Part shown: one piece after another, positions 1 to 7,170 of the stretch
Layout: every line of letters begins with the position of its first letter
How positions within the stretch are numbered: position 1 is the stretch's first letter
Notes under the pieces: model-generated
Told to the model about the DNA's origin: nothing
Seen by the model: the letters and a program-made list of their open reading frames with translations, nothing else
The model's database searches: none
Assembly (NCBI GenBank): GCA_947476855.1
Contig: CANJSR010000034.1
Span: 1 to 18,608 of the forward strand
DNA from: Acetobacteraceae bacterium
GTDB lineage: Bacteria; Pseudomonadota; Alphaproteobacteria; Acetobacterales; Acetobacteraceae
DNA length: 18,608 bases
Direction of reading: 5' to 3'
Program-made: the position numbers and the translations under genes

Positions 1-57
1 CCACGACTTCACCGCCCCCGGCTTCGCAAGTCGTGGGTGGTGGGCCTGCGCCCACCA
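1..57. repeat. Two adjacent hairpins upstream of hpnB
   Basis: Two perfect inverted repeats lie side by side. The first pairs CCACGACTT (1-9) with AAGTCGTGG (28-36) around an 18-nt loop and may extend beyond the window edge. The second pairs TGGTGGGC (38-45) with GCCCACCA (50-57) around a 4-nt loop. No T-run follows either stem, so a rho-independent terminator is not clearly supported. They could be the end of an upstream repeat element, a transcript-end structure for a gene outside the window, or a leader structure for hpnB. Nothing coding is recognisable in 1-144. Confidence 0.55.
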
Positions 58-123
58 TGACGGGTCTTGCATCGCCGCCCCCGCCTTCCACGACGCCCCC
101 GCTGCCGCCCACCATGACGGGTC
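50..123. repeat. 17-bp direct repeat in the hpnB upstream region
   Basis: GCCCACCATGACGGGTC occurs at 50-66 and identically at 107-123, start to start 57 nt. The first copy begins in the right arm of the hairpin at 38-57. The DNA between is C-rich and contains a partial echo (CCACGAC, near 88-94) of the hairpin at 1-9. Both copies contain an ATG, but no ORF from either resembles a known protein. This looks like a local duplication or a pair of binding sites; which of the two cannot be told from one sequence. Confidence 0.6.
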
Positions 124-144
124 CGTCGCCGGAACGCCCGCCGC

Positions 145-1260
145 ATGACCGCCCTCGCGACCCTCGCCCTGATCATCTGGCTGTATCTGATCTTCCTCCA
201 CGGCCGCTTCTGGCAGGCCGGGCCTGTTCTGACGGCCCGCGTCCCCGCCTCCGCGCCTCCCGTCGCCATCGTCGTCCCCGCCCGGGATGAAGCCGAGGTC
301 ATCGCCCGCACCCTCCGCTCCCTGCTCGCGCAGGACTATCCCGGCCCCTTTCGCGTGATCCTCGTCGATGATGGCAGCACCGACGGCACCGGCGCCATCG
401 CCCGCGGCCTGGACGACCCGCGGCTGACCGTCCTGACCGGCGCGCCCCGCCCGGCCGGATGGAGCGGCAAGCTCTGGGCCGTGCAGCAGGGCCTGCTCGC
501 CACCGGCGACTCCGAACTGGTGCTGCTGACCGACGCCGACATCGTCCACGACCCGCGCCACCTCGGCACCCTGGTCGCCAAGGCCGAGGACGACGGTCTC
601 GACATGGTGTCCGAGATGGTCGAACTCGCCTGCGACAGCCCGGCCGAACGCGCCCTGGTGCCGGCATTCGTTTTCTTTTTTCAGTTGTTGTATCCCTTCG
701 ATTGGGTAAACGATTCGCAGAAGGCCACCGCGGCGGCCGCTGGCGGAACGGTTCTGATCCGGCGAAGGGCCTTGCGGCGAACGAATGGGGTGGAGGCTGT
801 GCGCGGCGCGCTGATCGACGACGTGGCTCTGGCGACCGCGGTCAAGCGCGGTGGCCGCATTTTCCTGGGCCATTCCGTGCTGGCCCGGTCGGTGCGCCCA
901 TACCCCGATTTCGCGGATATCTGGCGGATGGTCGCGCGCACCGCCTATGTGCAACTGCGCTTTTCGCCGCTGCTGCTGGCGGCCACCACCCTGGGCATGG
1001 CGCTGACCTGGCTGGTGCCCCCCGCCGCCGCGTTGTTCGCCGATGGTCCCGCGCGCTGGTGCGGCCTGATCACCTGGATGCTGCTGGCAGGGTCCTATCT
1101 GCCGACGCTCCGCCGTTTCGGACGCTCCGCCGCCTGGGCGCCGTTCCTGCCGCTGATCGCGGGTTTCTACATGGCAGCAACGATTGGTTCCGCTTGCAAC
1201 CATCATTTCGGCCGTGGTGTCGCGTGGAAGGGCCGAGCGTATGAGGGTGATGGGAGATGA
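145..1260 (+). CDS. hpnB: Hopanoid-associated glycosyltransferase HpnB
   Basis: A 371-residue family 2-type glycosyltransferase of the hopene-associated HpnB group. Residues 5-20 form an N-terminal membrane segment. The GT-A nucleotide-binding elements follow: VVPARDE (43-49), VDDGSTD (74-80) and a DxD-type TDADI (129-133). The YPFDWVNDSQ and AAAAGG segments after residue 180 are typical of HpnB. Hydrophobic segments after about residue 265 are C-terminal membrane helices. In hopanoid clusters hpnB sits with hpnC and hpnD; its exact acceptor is not established, a role in hopanoid side-chain sugar transfer being an inference from context. The ATG at 145 precedes the membrane segment and has only a weak GGAA upstream. 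The stop overlaps the hpnC start (ATGA). A short run of AT-rich codons at 668-722 is unlike the rest of the gene. Confidence 0.9.
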   Translation: MTALATLALIIWLYLIFLHGRFWQAGPVLTARVPASAPPVAIVVPARDEAEVIARTLRSLLAQDYPGPFRVILVDDGSTDGTGAIARGLDDPRLTVLTGAPRPAGWSGKLWAVQQGLLATGDSELVLLTDADIVHDPRHLGTLVAKAEDDGLDMVSEMVELACDSPAERALVPAFVFFFQLLYPFDWVNDSQKATAAAAGGTVLIRRRALRRTNGVEAVRGALIDDVALATAVKRGGRIFLGHSVLARSVRPYPDFADIWRMVARTAYVQLRFSPLLLAATTLGMALTWLVPPAAALFADGPARWCGLITWMLLAGSYLPTLRRFGRSAAWAPFLPLIAGFYMAATIGSACNHHFGRGVAWKGRAYEGDGR

Positions 1261-2105
1261 GTGGGCATACGGAGAATGTTGAGGTTTGGTCGGGGAAAGA
1301 TCGCGGCGACGAAAATTTCCCGGTCGGTTCGGCGCTGATCAGCCCGGCGCTGCGTCCGCATGTTCATGCCTATTATGCCTTCGCGCGCAACGCCGATGAC
1401 ATTGCCGATTCCAAGGATCTTTCTCCCGCCGACAAGATCGCCCGCCTCGACATCATGGAAGCCGTTCTTCTCGGCGCGCGCGACACCGGTTCGCCCAGCG
1501 CGACGCGGCTGCGGGAGAGTCTGGCGCGGACCAAGGTCACGCCCACGCATGCAACGGACCTGCTGATCGCGTTCCGCCAGGACGCGACCAAGACGCGATA
1601 CGAAACGTTCGACGAGTTGTACGGCTATTGTCGCTACTCGGCGGTGCCGGTCGGGCGCTTCCTGCTGGACCTGCATGGCGAGAGTCACGAGTGCTATTCA
1701 TCCTCCGACGCGCTGTGCATCGCGTTGCAGGTCCTCAATCACATGCAGGACTGCGCCAAGGACCTGGCGGAGCTGGATCGTTGCTATCTGCCGATGGCGC
1801 TGCTGAACCATTTCGGGGTTCGCATCGACGACCTGCGCGCGAACCGGGAAACGCCCGGGTTGCGGCGGGTGTTCGTCACGTTGCTTGATCGGATCGACCG
1901 GCTGACGCAGGCCGCGATCGAACTGCCGGAGATCGCGCATAACCGCCGGTTGCGCCTGGAATCAGCCGTGATCCTCGGCCTCGCCCGACGGTTGGCTCGG
2001 CGGCTCGCGCGGACCGATCCGCTGGCAAGACGGGTCGCGCTGTCGAAGCTGGATTTCGCGTCCAGTTCCGTGGCCGCGCTGCGGTATTTCTGGCAGGTGG
2101 CATGA
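1257..2105 (+). CDS. hpnC: Hydroxysqualene synthase HpnC
   Basis: A 282-residue all-alpha prenyl synthase of the squalene/phytoene synthase fold. In hopanoid producers HpnC converts presqualene diphosphate, the HpnD product, to hydroxysqualene, which HpnE then reduces to squalene. The first Asp-rich motif is DDIAD (47-51), preceded by YYAFARNA. The second metal-binding region is N161-HMQD-CAKD169, followed by RCYLP (175-179). Length is normal for the family. The gene starts with an ATG inside the hpnB stop (ATGA) and its own stop overlaps the hpnD start in the same way, so the three are translationally coupled. HpnC rather than HpnD is assigned from operon order and the NHMQDCAKDL form of the second motif. 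Confidence 0.9.
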   Translation: MSGHTENVEVWSGKDRGDENFPVGSALISPALRPHVHAYYAFARNADDIADSKDLSPADKIARLDIMEAVLLGARDTGSPSATRLRESLARTKVTPTHATDLLIAFRQDATKTRYETFDELYGYCRYSAVPVGRFLLDLHGESHECYSSSDALCIALQVLNHMQDCAKDLAELDRCYLPMALLNHFGVRIDDLRANRETPGLRRVFVTLLDRIDRLTQAAIELPEIAHNRRLRLESAVILGLARRLARRLARTDPLARRVALSKLDFASSSVAALRYFWQVA

Positions 2106-2953
2106 CACCGCTGGGCGCCGAACAGGCCGATCTCGACGCGGTGGAAGCCATCGTCCGCGCGGCCGGCACGTCGTTCTATCGTGGCATGCGGGTGCTGCCG
2201 CCGGACCGCCGGCACGCGATGTACGCCGTCTACGCCTTCTGCCGCATCGTCGACGACATCGCCGATGAGGAAGGGACGCTGCCCGAGAAACTGACCGGCC
2301 TCGCGCAATGGCACGCCTGGATCGACGACGTCTATGCGGGCAGGAACCATGACCCCGTCACGCGGGTGCTGACCCGCGCGGTGGCGGCCTTCGACCTCCG
2401 CCGCGATGATTTCATTGCGGTCATCGACGGCATGCGGATGGACGCGGAAACCGAGATCGTGGCCCCCGACCTCGCGACGTTGGAACTTTATTGCGATCGC
2501 GTCGCGGTGGCCGTGGGCCGGCTGTCGGTGCGCGCGTTCGGCGATGCGTCACCCACCGCCGATCGTGTCGCGCATGCGCTGGGGCGGGCGTTGCAGTTGA
2601 CCAACATCCTGCGCGATCTGCAGGAAGATGCCGATCGCAACAGGCTCTATCTGCCGCGTGAGTATCTGGAGGACGCTGGCGTGCCGCTCGACGCACGCGC
2701 CGCGATCACCCATCCGGGGCTCGGGAAAGTGTGCTCCCGACTCGCGGCCCGGGCGCATGACTACTTCCGGGAGGCCGACGCCGCCATGCGCGCCTGCGAT
2801 CCCGTCGCCATGAAGCCGGCGAGGCTGATGGGCGCGACCTATGCGGCGATCCTGTCGATGCTGGAACGGCGCGGGTGGGAGCGTCCGGGGGAGCGGGTCA
2901 GCCTGCCGCTGTGGCGGAAGCTGTGGCTCGGGGTGCGCTACGGTCTGTTCTGA
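2102..2953 (+). CDS. hpnD: Presqualene diphosphate synthase HpnD
   Basis: A 283-residue squalene/phytoene synthase-family enzyme. HpnD condenses two farnesyl diphosphates to presqualene diphosphate, the first committed step towards squalene and hopanoids. Seen directly: FYRGMRVLPPDRRHAMYAVY (25-44), the first Asp-rich motif DDIADEE (51-57), and the second motif LTNILRDLQEDADRNRLYLP (165-184), all in canonical form. It overlaps hpnC by ATGA. After its stop the usual next gene, the FAD-dependent hpnE, is absent: 114 nt of non-coding DNA lead to an unrelated small secreted protein. A short GGGTT/AACCC hairpin at 2959-2973 lies just after the stop and has no T-run. Confidence 0.93.
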   Translation: MTPLGAEQADLDAVEAIVRAAGTSFYRGMRVLPPDRRHAMYAVYAFCRIVDDIADEEGTLPEKLTGLAQWHAWIDDVYAGRNHDPVTRVLTRAVAAFDLRRDDFIAVIDGMRMDAETEIVAPDLATLELYCDRVAVAVGRLSVRAFGDASPTADRVAHALGRALQLTNILRDLQEDADRNRLYLPREYLEDAGVPLDARAAITHPGLGKVCSRLAARAHDYFREADAAMRACDPVAMKPARLMGATYAAILSMLERRGWERPGERVSLPLWRKLWLGVRYGLF

Positions 2954-3008
2954 GACATGGGTTTCGGTAACCCGCGAAAGCACTTGCTATCGCACGGAAA
3001 AGGTGACC

Positions 3009-3071
3009 ATGAGCGGGCAGGCGGCCATCTCGGCTCGCCGATTCGTATCCCCCGTGGAGCAAAGACCATGA
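3009..3071 (+). CDS. Possible 20-aa leader peptide
   Basis: A 20-codon ORF (MSGQAAISARRFVSPVEQRP) begins with ATG at 3009 after an AAGGTG Shine-Dalgarno-like sequence at 3000-3005. Its TGA at 3069-3071 overlaps the ATG of the next small gene in an ATGA junction. That arrangement would allow translational coupling to the secreted protein downstream. No homologue is recognised and the peptide has no distinctive attenuation signature such as repeated codons for one amino acid. It may be chance; the ribosome-site-plus-ATGA geometry is the only support. Confidence 0.3.
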   Translation: MSGQAAISARRFVSPVEQRP

Positions 3072-3271
3072 TCGCTTCCGCCAAACGCCTGATCCTCGCG
3101 CTGGTCTTCGTCCTGCCGGTGGCCGCCCTGGTCGCGCCGCCTGCCATGGCGAAGCAGCAGACCACGACCCAGACCGGCGCGCAGTCGCAGAAGACCAAGA
3201 CCACCAAGACGAACAAGACGGCCAAGACGAAGAAGACGGGCACGAAGAAGACCACCACCACGACGGGCTGA
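3068..3271 (+). CDS. Small secreted Lys/Thr-rich protein
   Basis: A 67-residue protein of no recognised family. Residues 1-28 form a clear Sec signal peptide: basic SAKR, a hydrophobic core LILALVFVLPVAALVA, and an A-M-A cleavage site at about 28/29. The mature 39 residues are almost entirely Lys, Thr, Gln and Gly, with imperfect repeats of the K-T-K-K/T type (KTKTTKTNKTAKTKKTG) and no cysteine. GGAG at 3056-3059 is well placed before the ATG at 3068, which is why this start is preferred over longer in-frame options. Strongly cationic, low-complexity mature peptides like this could bind polyanions or cell-surface polymers; that is speculation. It converges on hyfI with only 17 bp between the stops. 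Confidence 0.7.
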   Translation: MIASAKRLILALVFVLPVAALVAPPAMAKQQTTTQTGAQSQKTKTTKTNKTAKTKKTGTKKTTTTTG

Positions 3272-3288
3272 TTTCCAGCCGCCCTTGT

Positions 3289-3801
3289 CTATGGGGCGTT
3301 GGCTTCCAGCAGCGCGCGCAGGCCGGCCAGGATGCGGGCCGGGGATGGCGGGCAGCCGGCGATCGTCAGGTCGATCGGCACCGCGTTTCCGGTTCCGCCC
3401 AGGACGGCGTAGCTGCCCTTGAAGACGCCGCCGTCGACCGCGCAGTCGCCCAGCGCCACGACCCATTTCGGATCGGGCGTGGCGTCCCAGGCCTGCTCCA
3501 GCGCCAGGCGCATGTTGCGGGTCATCGGGCCGGTCACCACCAGGATATCGGCGTGGCGCGGGCTTTCGACAAAGCGCAGGCCGAATCGTTCCAGTTGATA
3601 CAGCGGGCCTGAAAGGGCGCGCATCTCCCGCTCGCACCCCCCGCAACTGCCGGCGTCGATGTGGCGCAGCGCCAGGCTGCGCCCCAGCCGCGTCTGGGCG
3701 GCCGCGTCCAGGCGCGCCATCAGCGCGTTCACCGTATCGCCATCGACCGGGACATCGGGGTCGGGCGTGACGCGGGCGGGCAGCCAGGCGGGGCGGCGCA
3801 T
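3289..3801 (-). CDS. hyfI: HyfI-like (NuoB-family) small Fe-S subunit
   Basis: A 170-residue homologue of the small subunit of group 4 hydrogenases (HycG/HyfI) and of complex I NuoB. In those complexes it holds the proximal/N2-type [4Fe-4S] cluster next to the large subunit. All four ligand cysteines appear: C53 and C56 in GSCGGCERE, C120 in ALGDCAVDGG, and C150 in IAGCPPSPARIL. The GxCAxxGG and GCPPSP contexts are family signatures. The ATG at 3801 overlaps the hyfG stop as TAATG, and it is the last gene of the operon. Retaining the complete cluster set while the partner large subunit has lost its NiFe site argues for a role in electron transfer. Confidence 0.85.
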   Translation of the reverse strand: MRRPAWLPARVTPDPDVPVDGDTVNALMARLDAAAQTRLGRSLALRHIDAGSCGGCEREMRALSGPLYQLERFGLRFVESPRHADILVVTGPMTRNMRLALEQAWDATPDPKWVVALGDCAVDGGVFKGSYAVLGGTGNAVPIDLTIAGCPPSPARILAGLRALLEANAP

Positions 3802-5303
3802 TACAGGTCCATTCCCGATACCGTCAGTCCCAGGCTGCAACGGATCAACGCGACATCCTCCACGGCGGCGCCGGCCAAGACGTGTTCCGCCAGCGGCCAA
3901 AGTGCCCAGGCGGGATCGCGGGGGAAGGCCGCGGCGATATGGCCGTGATCGAGCCGCAGCCAATGCCAGATGTCGCCATGGGGTCCCTCGGCGCAACCGA
4001 TTCCCTCGCCGCTGCCGGCGGGCAGGGTGACGGCGACGGGCCCATCCGGCAGGAAGCCGGACAGCCGGTCGATGATGCCGATGCTGGCCGCGATTTCCCG
4101 CAGGCGGACCAGGTTGCGCGCGGTCTCATCGCCCTGGCGCTGGATTTCGGCCTCCCACTCGATGCCGCCATGGGCTTCGTCCAGGGCGCGGGCGTCGAAG
4201 GCGCGCCCCGATCCGCGGCCGACCACGCCACCGGCGCCCAGGCGGTTGGCCAGGGCCAGCGGCACGTGGGCCAGCCCCGACAGGCGGCTCGCGAGCGGCG
4301 GATGCTCCAACGCGGCGGCGAGCGGCGGCAGGGTTTCGACGAAGGCGGTCAGGGCGGCGCGCAGCACGACCTGCCCGTCGGGGGCGATGTCGTGGGACAC
4401 GCCGCCCGGCACGACGACATCCATCAGCAGGCGGTGGCCGAAGGCGGCCTCGGCGGCGCGGGCCAGGTGCTCGCGCGCGCCCTCGGCGATGCGGTGCAGG
4501 CCGGCGGCCCCGGTCAGGACGCCCAGGTCGGCGAAGTGGCCCAGATGGACGGACATCCGTTCCCATTCCGCCAGAAGCAGGCGCAGGGCCTGGGCGCGAG
4601 GCGGGGCCTCGGTTTCCAGCGCCGCCTCGGAGGCACGGGCGAAGGCGAGGGAATGCGCGACGGTGGCGTCTCCGGACAGGCGGGCGATGAAGCGGGCGGC
4701 GGCCCGGGGGGATTTGCCGCGCATCAGGGCCAGCGTGCCCTTGTGGGTGTAGCCGAGATGCGCCTCGGCCGAGCGGATCGCGGTGCCGGAGAGGGTCAGG
4801 CGCAGATGGGCCGCGTCGGTGATCAGGCCGGCGACGGGACCGATCGGCAGGCGGGTGGCGTGGTCGCCCTCGGCCGTGGGGAAGCTGGGCGGTTCGGGCT
4901 CGATGGGCGCGGAACCTGGGCGGGGGGAGAGCGGCAGGGTGACCGGCCATTGCCCGTGGTCGAGCCAGGGGCGCTCATCCCCGGCGTCGGCCGCGTGGTG
5001 GCCCCAGAGGTCGCGGATCATCCGCTCGAACGGTTCGGCAGCGGGGCGGACGGCCGAGAGCGCGGGATAGGCGCCGACCTCGACGGCGGTGGAGACGGCG
5101 ACGACGCCCAGGCCGGGATCGTGGAGCAGGAGGGCGTGGACCTCGATCGTGTCGGCCCAGAGGGCGAGCAGGCGGTGGGGTTCGTGGCGCAGGGCGTCGA
5201 TCAGGGCGCGCCAGGCGGTGTGCGGGAGGCGGTGGCGGGGCCAGGGGCGGCAGGGTTCGGCCTGCGAGGCGGCGAGGATGGTGGCGATGGTGGGCGGGGT
5301 CAT
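3801..5303 (-). CDS. hyfG: HyfG/HycE-like large subunit without NiFe ligands
   Basis: A 500-residue fusion of a NuoC-like domain (about 10-120, containing PFERMIRDLWG) and a NuoD/hydrogenase large-subunit domain (about 155-500), the same architecture as HycE/HyfG. The GYTHKG segment (184-189) matches the GYxHRG signature and EWERMSVHLGHFADLG (246-261) matches the conserved core. In active group 4 hydrogenases RxCGxC...AHS and a C-terminal DPCxxC bind nickel and iron. Here these read RLSGDATVAHS (208-218) and CSLGLTVSGMDL (489-500), so all four ligand cysteines are gone. It cannot house a NiFe centre. The start is the ATG at 5303, overlapping the hyfF stop (ATGA); a longer in-frame extension to 5468 would run back into hyfF and encodes Pro/His/Arg-rich shadow sequence. 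Best described as an Ehr-type subunit. Confidence 0.85.
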   Translation of the reverse strand: MTPPTIATILAASQAEPCRPWPRHRLPHTAWRALIDALRHEPHRLLALWADTIEVHALLLHDPGLGVVAVSTAVEVGAYPALSAVRPAAEPFERMIRDLWGHHAADAGDERPWLDHGQWPVTLPLSPRPGSAPIEPEPPSFPTAEGDHATRLPIGPVAGLITDAAHLRLTLSGTAIRSAEAHLGYTHKGTLALMRGKSPRAAARFIARLSGDATVAHSLAFARASEAALETEAPPRAQALRLLLAEWERMSVHLGHFADLGVLTGAAGLHRIAEGAREHLARAAEAAFGHRLLMDVVVPGGVSHDIAPDGQVVLRAALTAFVETLPPLAAALEHPPLASRLSGLAHVPLALANRLGAGGVVGRGSGRAFDARALDEAHGGIEWEAEIQRQGDETARNLVRLREIAASIGIIDRLSGFLPDGPVAVTLPAGSGEGIGCAEGPHGDIWHWLRLDHGHIAAAFPRDPAWALWPLAEHVLAGAAVEDVALIRCSLGLTVSGMDL

Positions 5304-6571
5304 GGGGCGGGACCCGCGGTCATGGCCGCGGGAGGCAGGGCCGAACGGAGCCAGAGGGTGAGGGGGGCGGGGGTGAGGAGGCCGATGAGGAGGACGGCTC
5401 CGATCGGCAGCCAGCCGAGGGCGGGTTGGACGATGCGGCGGCGGATGGTCGCGCCGCGGATGAGCCACCAGGCGGGGAGGGCGATCCCGGGCAGGCAGAC
5501 CAGCAGCAGAAGCGGTTCATGCCGAGCGATCTCCGGCAGGGCGAGCGCCAGGCCGGCGAAGGTGCCGAGGGGTGGCAGGCCGGCGAGTGCCAGCAGGGCC
5601 ACCGGGCGGGCGGGGTCGGAGAGGCGGGCGGCCGCGTCGCTCAATGTCAGGAGGGTCAGGAGGATGAGGGCGGCGAAGCTGCCACCCGCCGAACCCAGGC
5701 CGATCGCGGCGGCGGCGAGCGCCATCTGGCCGAGGACGGCGCCTCGTTCGGCGGTCAGGAGGCGGAGGGGGACGGCGATCGCGGCAAGGGCCAGGCCGAC
5801 CAGGGCGGTGGCGAGGAGGGGCGGGCTGCCGGTCTCGGCCCCGAGGCGGAGGAGGAGGGGCAGCGCGACGGGCAGGAGGGCGGGGACGAGGGCGAGCAGG
5901 GTGGCCAGTCCGACGATCTGGCAGCCCAGGCCGAACGGGGGGTCGAGTGGGGCGGTGATGGTGCCGAAGAGGAGGAGGATGAGGCCGGTCGCGGGTATGG
6001 CCGCCTGGAAGGTGGCGTGTGGGCGTGCACGGGGGCCGCCGTCGACGCCCCCCCTCCCCTTGAGGGAGGGGGATGGGGGGAGGGGTATCGCGGCACCGGC
6101 CGGGGGGGGATCACCCCTCCCCCCAACCTCGGTCCGCTTCGCGGCCCAAGCCCTCAAGGGGAGGGGGGGAATGGTGGTGGCAACGCCCTCTCCACCCCGC
6201 AGCACCGACGCGCCGACAACCACGACCACCGCGGCCCAGACCGCGACCCCGTGGGTCCCGCCGGCCACCATGCAGACCAGCAGCAACCCACCCAGCACCA
6301 CCTGATCAAGCGCCCGCGCCGCGGAGCCTGGCCCGTCCTCAGCCACCGTCCCGCCCCAGCGGGTCAGCGCGGCTGTCACCCAGACCAGTCCCGCGCTCAG
6401 CAGGCCCAGCTGGTCCAGGCCGCCGCTCCAGGCCGCGAGGCCGATCGCGGCCGGCAGGGCCAGCGTCACCACCCAGCGGTCGATCCGTTCGGCCAGGGCC
6501 TCGGACCGCAGCGCCGCCAACGCGAGCGCCGTCAGGAACGGGACCGAGACCAGCAGCAGGGCGGCGGTCAC
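5300..6571 (-). CDS. hyfF: HyfF-like antiporter-type membrane subunit with inserted repeat
   Basis: A 423-residue polytopic membrane protein of the NuoL/M/N-HyfF antiporter-like family, short for that family (typically about 480-530). LALAGLPPLGTFAGLALAL near the C-terminus matches the AGLPPFGxF signature, and LLLFGTI (199-205) matches another conserved helix. GTG at 6571 is chosen because it overlaps the hyfE stop as GTGA and gives a protein starting directly with a membrane helix. Residues 135-175 are encoded by a 122-bp palindromic repeat inserted in frame in a loop between helices. The only lysines, K145 and K171, fall inside this insert. The conserved helix glutamate, the helix lysines and the TKAG-type motif are not found. 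It overlaps hyfG by ATGA. Confidence 0.75.
   Translation of the reverse strand: MTAALLLVSVPFLTALALAALRSEALAERIDRWVVTLALPAAIGLAAWSGGLDQLGLLSAGLVWVTAALTRWGGTVAEDGPGSAARALDQVVLGGLLLVCMVAGGTHGVAVWAAVVVVVGASVLRGGEGVATTIPPLPLRAWAAKRTEVGGRGDPPPAGAAIPLPPSPSLKGRGGVDGGPRARPHATFQAAIPATGLILLLFGTITAPLDPPFGLGCQIVGLATLLALVPALLPVALPLLLRLGAETGSPPLLATALVGLALAAIAVPLRLLTAERGAVLGQMALAAAAIGLGSAGGSFAALILLTLLTLSDAAARLSDPARPVALLALAGLPPLGTFAGLALALPEIARHEPLLLLVCLPGIALPAWWLIRGATIRRRIVQPALGWLPIGAVLLIGLLTPAPLTLWLRSALPPAAMTAGPAP
6048..6169. repeat. Nested palindromic repeat inserted in frame in hyfF
   Basis: The outer arms are a perfect 19-bp inverted repeat: CCCCCCCTCCCCTTGAGGG at 6048-6066 and its exact reverse complement at 6151-6169. 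Inside is a second perfect 13-bp inverted pair, TGGGGGGAGGGGT at 6074-6086 and its complement at 6113-6125. The element is 122 bp and carries no transposase. Translated in the hyfF frame it gives a Pro/Gly/Arg-rich segment (residues 135-175) with PPLPL and SLKGRGG at its ends, unlike the Ala/Leu/Val-rich helices on either side. Palindromic repeats encoding such PLPL/LKGRG peptides are often scattered in alphaproteobacterial genomes; that is from general knowledge, and the copy number here is unknown. No target-site duplication is evident. Confidence 0.85.
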
Positions 6572-7170
6572 GACGTCCTCCACCCGGGCTGGCGTCCGGC
6601 AAGGACCACCAGCCCGGCCGCCACCGGCAGGCAGGCGGCCAGCGTGGTCGCGACGCCGTGTTCGGCCATGCCCCGGGCCGGCAGAGCGGTCCCCGCGACT
6701 CCCATGGCCGAGAGACCCGCCTCGGCGAGGCCCGTCCCCATCGCATCCATCCCGGCCAGGGCCGGCAGAACCAGGGCGGTTCCCACCTGCATCGTCGTCA
6801 GCGCCAGCGCCGAACCGGCCGGCCGAGCGAGGAGCGCCAGCAGGCCGACCAGGAGGATCGCCAGTGGCAGCCCCAGCGGCCCGACCGCGAGGCCAAGCGG
6901 GGTGACCACGATCGCGATCACCCAGGTCGGCCAGGGAGCGGCGGGCAGGGGGGCGCCTGGGGCGCGCCAGACCAGGAAGGGCAGCAGCAGCCCCGCCGCC
7001 AGCGCCGTCAGGCTCGCGCCGAGGATCAGCCCTTCGGCCAGCAGGGCGAGCGCCGCCAGCAACCCGCGCGACACCGCGAGTGCGAGCAGCCCGGCCGGCT
7101 GGCGCACCAGCAGGTCGGCCAGCGCCAGTGCCAGCACCAGCCCGGTCAGGCCCTGGGCCAGGACGCTCAT
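6568..7170 (-). CDS. hyfE: HyfE-like membrane subunit
   Basis: A 200-residue, strongly hydrophobic protein with roughly six membrane helices, in the position and size range of HyfE (about 216 residues in E. coli), a NuoK-related membrane subunit of hydrogenase-4. Its sequence is highly Ala/Leu/Val/Gly-rich and diverged. The usual RKAxSQ...ENG region appears replaced by RPAGSALALTTMQVGTAL, losing the conserved glutamate. There is no lysine anywhere in the protein. The ATG at 7170 overlaps the hyfC stop (ATGA), and the stop overlaps the hyfF GTG start. Assignment relies on operon position as much as on sequence. Confidence 0.7.
   Translation of the reverse strand: MSVLAQGLTGLVLALALADLLVRQPAGLLALAVSRGLLAALALLAEGLILGASLTALAAGLLLPFLVWRAPGAPLPAAPWPTWVIAIVVTPLGLAVGPLGLPLAILLVGLLALLARPAGSALALTTMQVGTALVLPALAGMDAMGTGLAEAGLSAMGVAGTALPARGMAEHGVATTLAACLPVAAGLVVLAGRQPGWRTS

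Noticed and set aside
5304..5468. Longer start for hyfG
   Set aside because: The extra 55 residues are Pro/His/Arg-rich and lie inside hyfF; the ATG at 5303 forms the ATGA overlap used throughout the operon.
3882..6305. Long plus-strand open frame (807 codons) antisense to hyfG/hyfF
   Set aside because: Gly/Gln/Arg-rich translation without family motifs; typical of the strand opposite a GC-rich coding gene, and the minus strand carries clear homologues with overlapping starts and stops.
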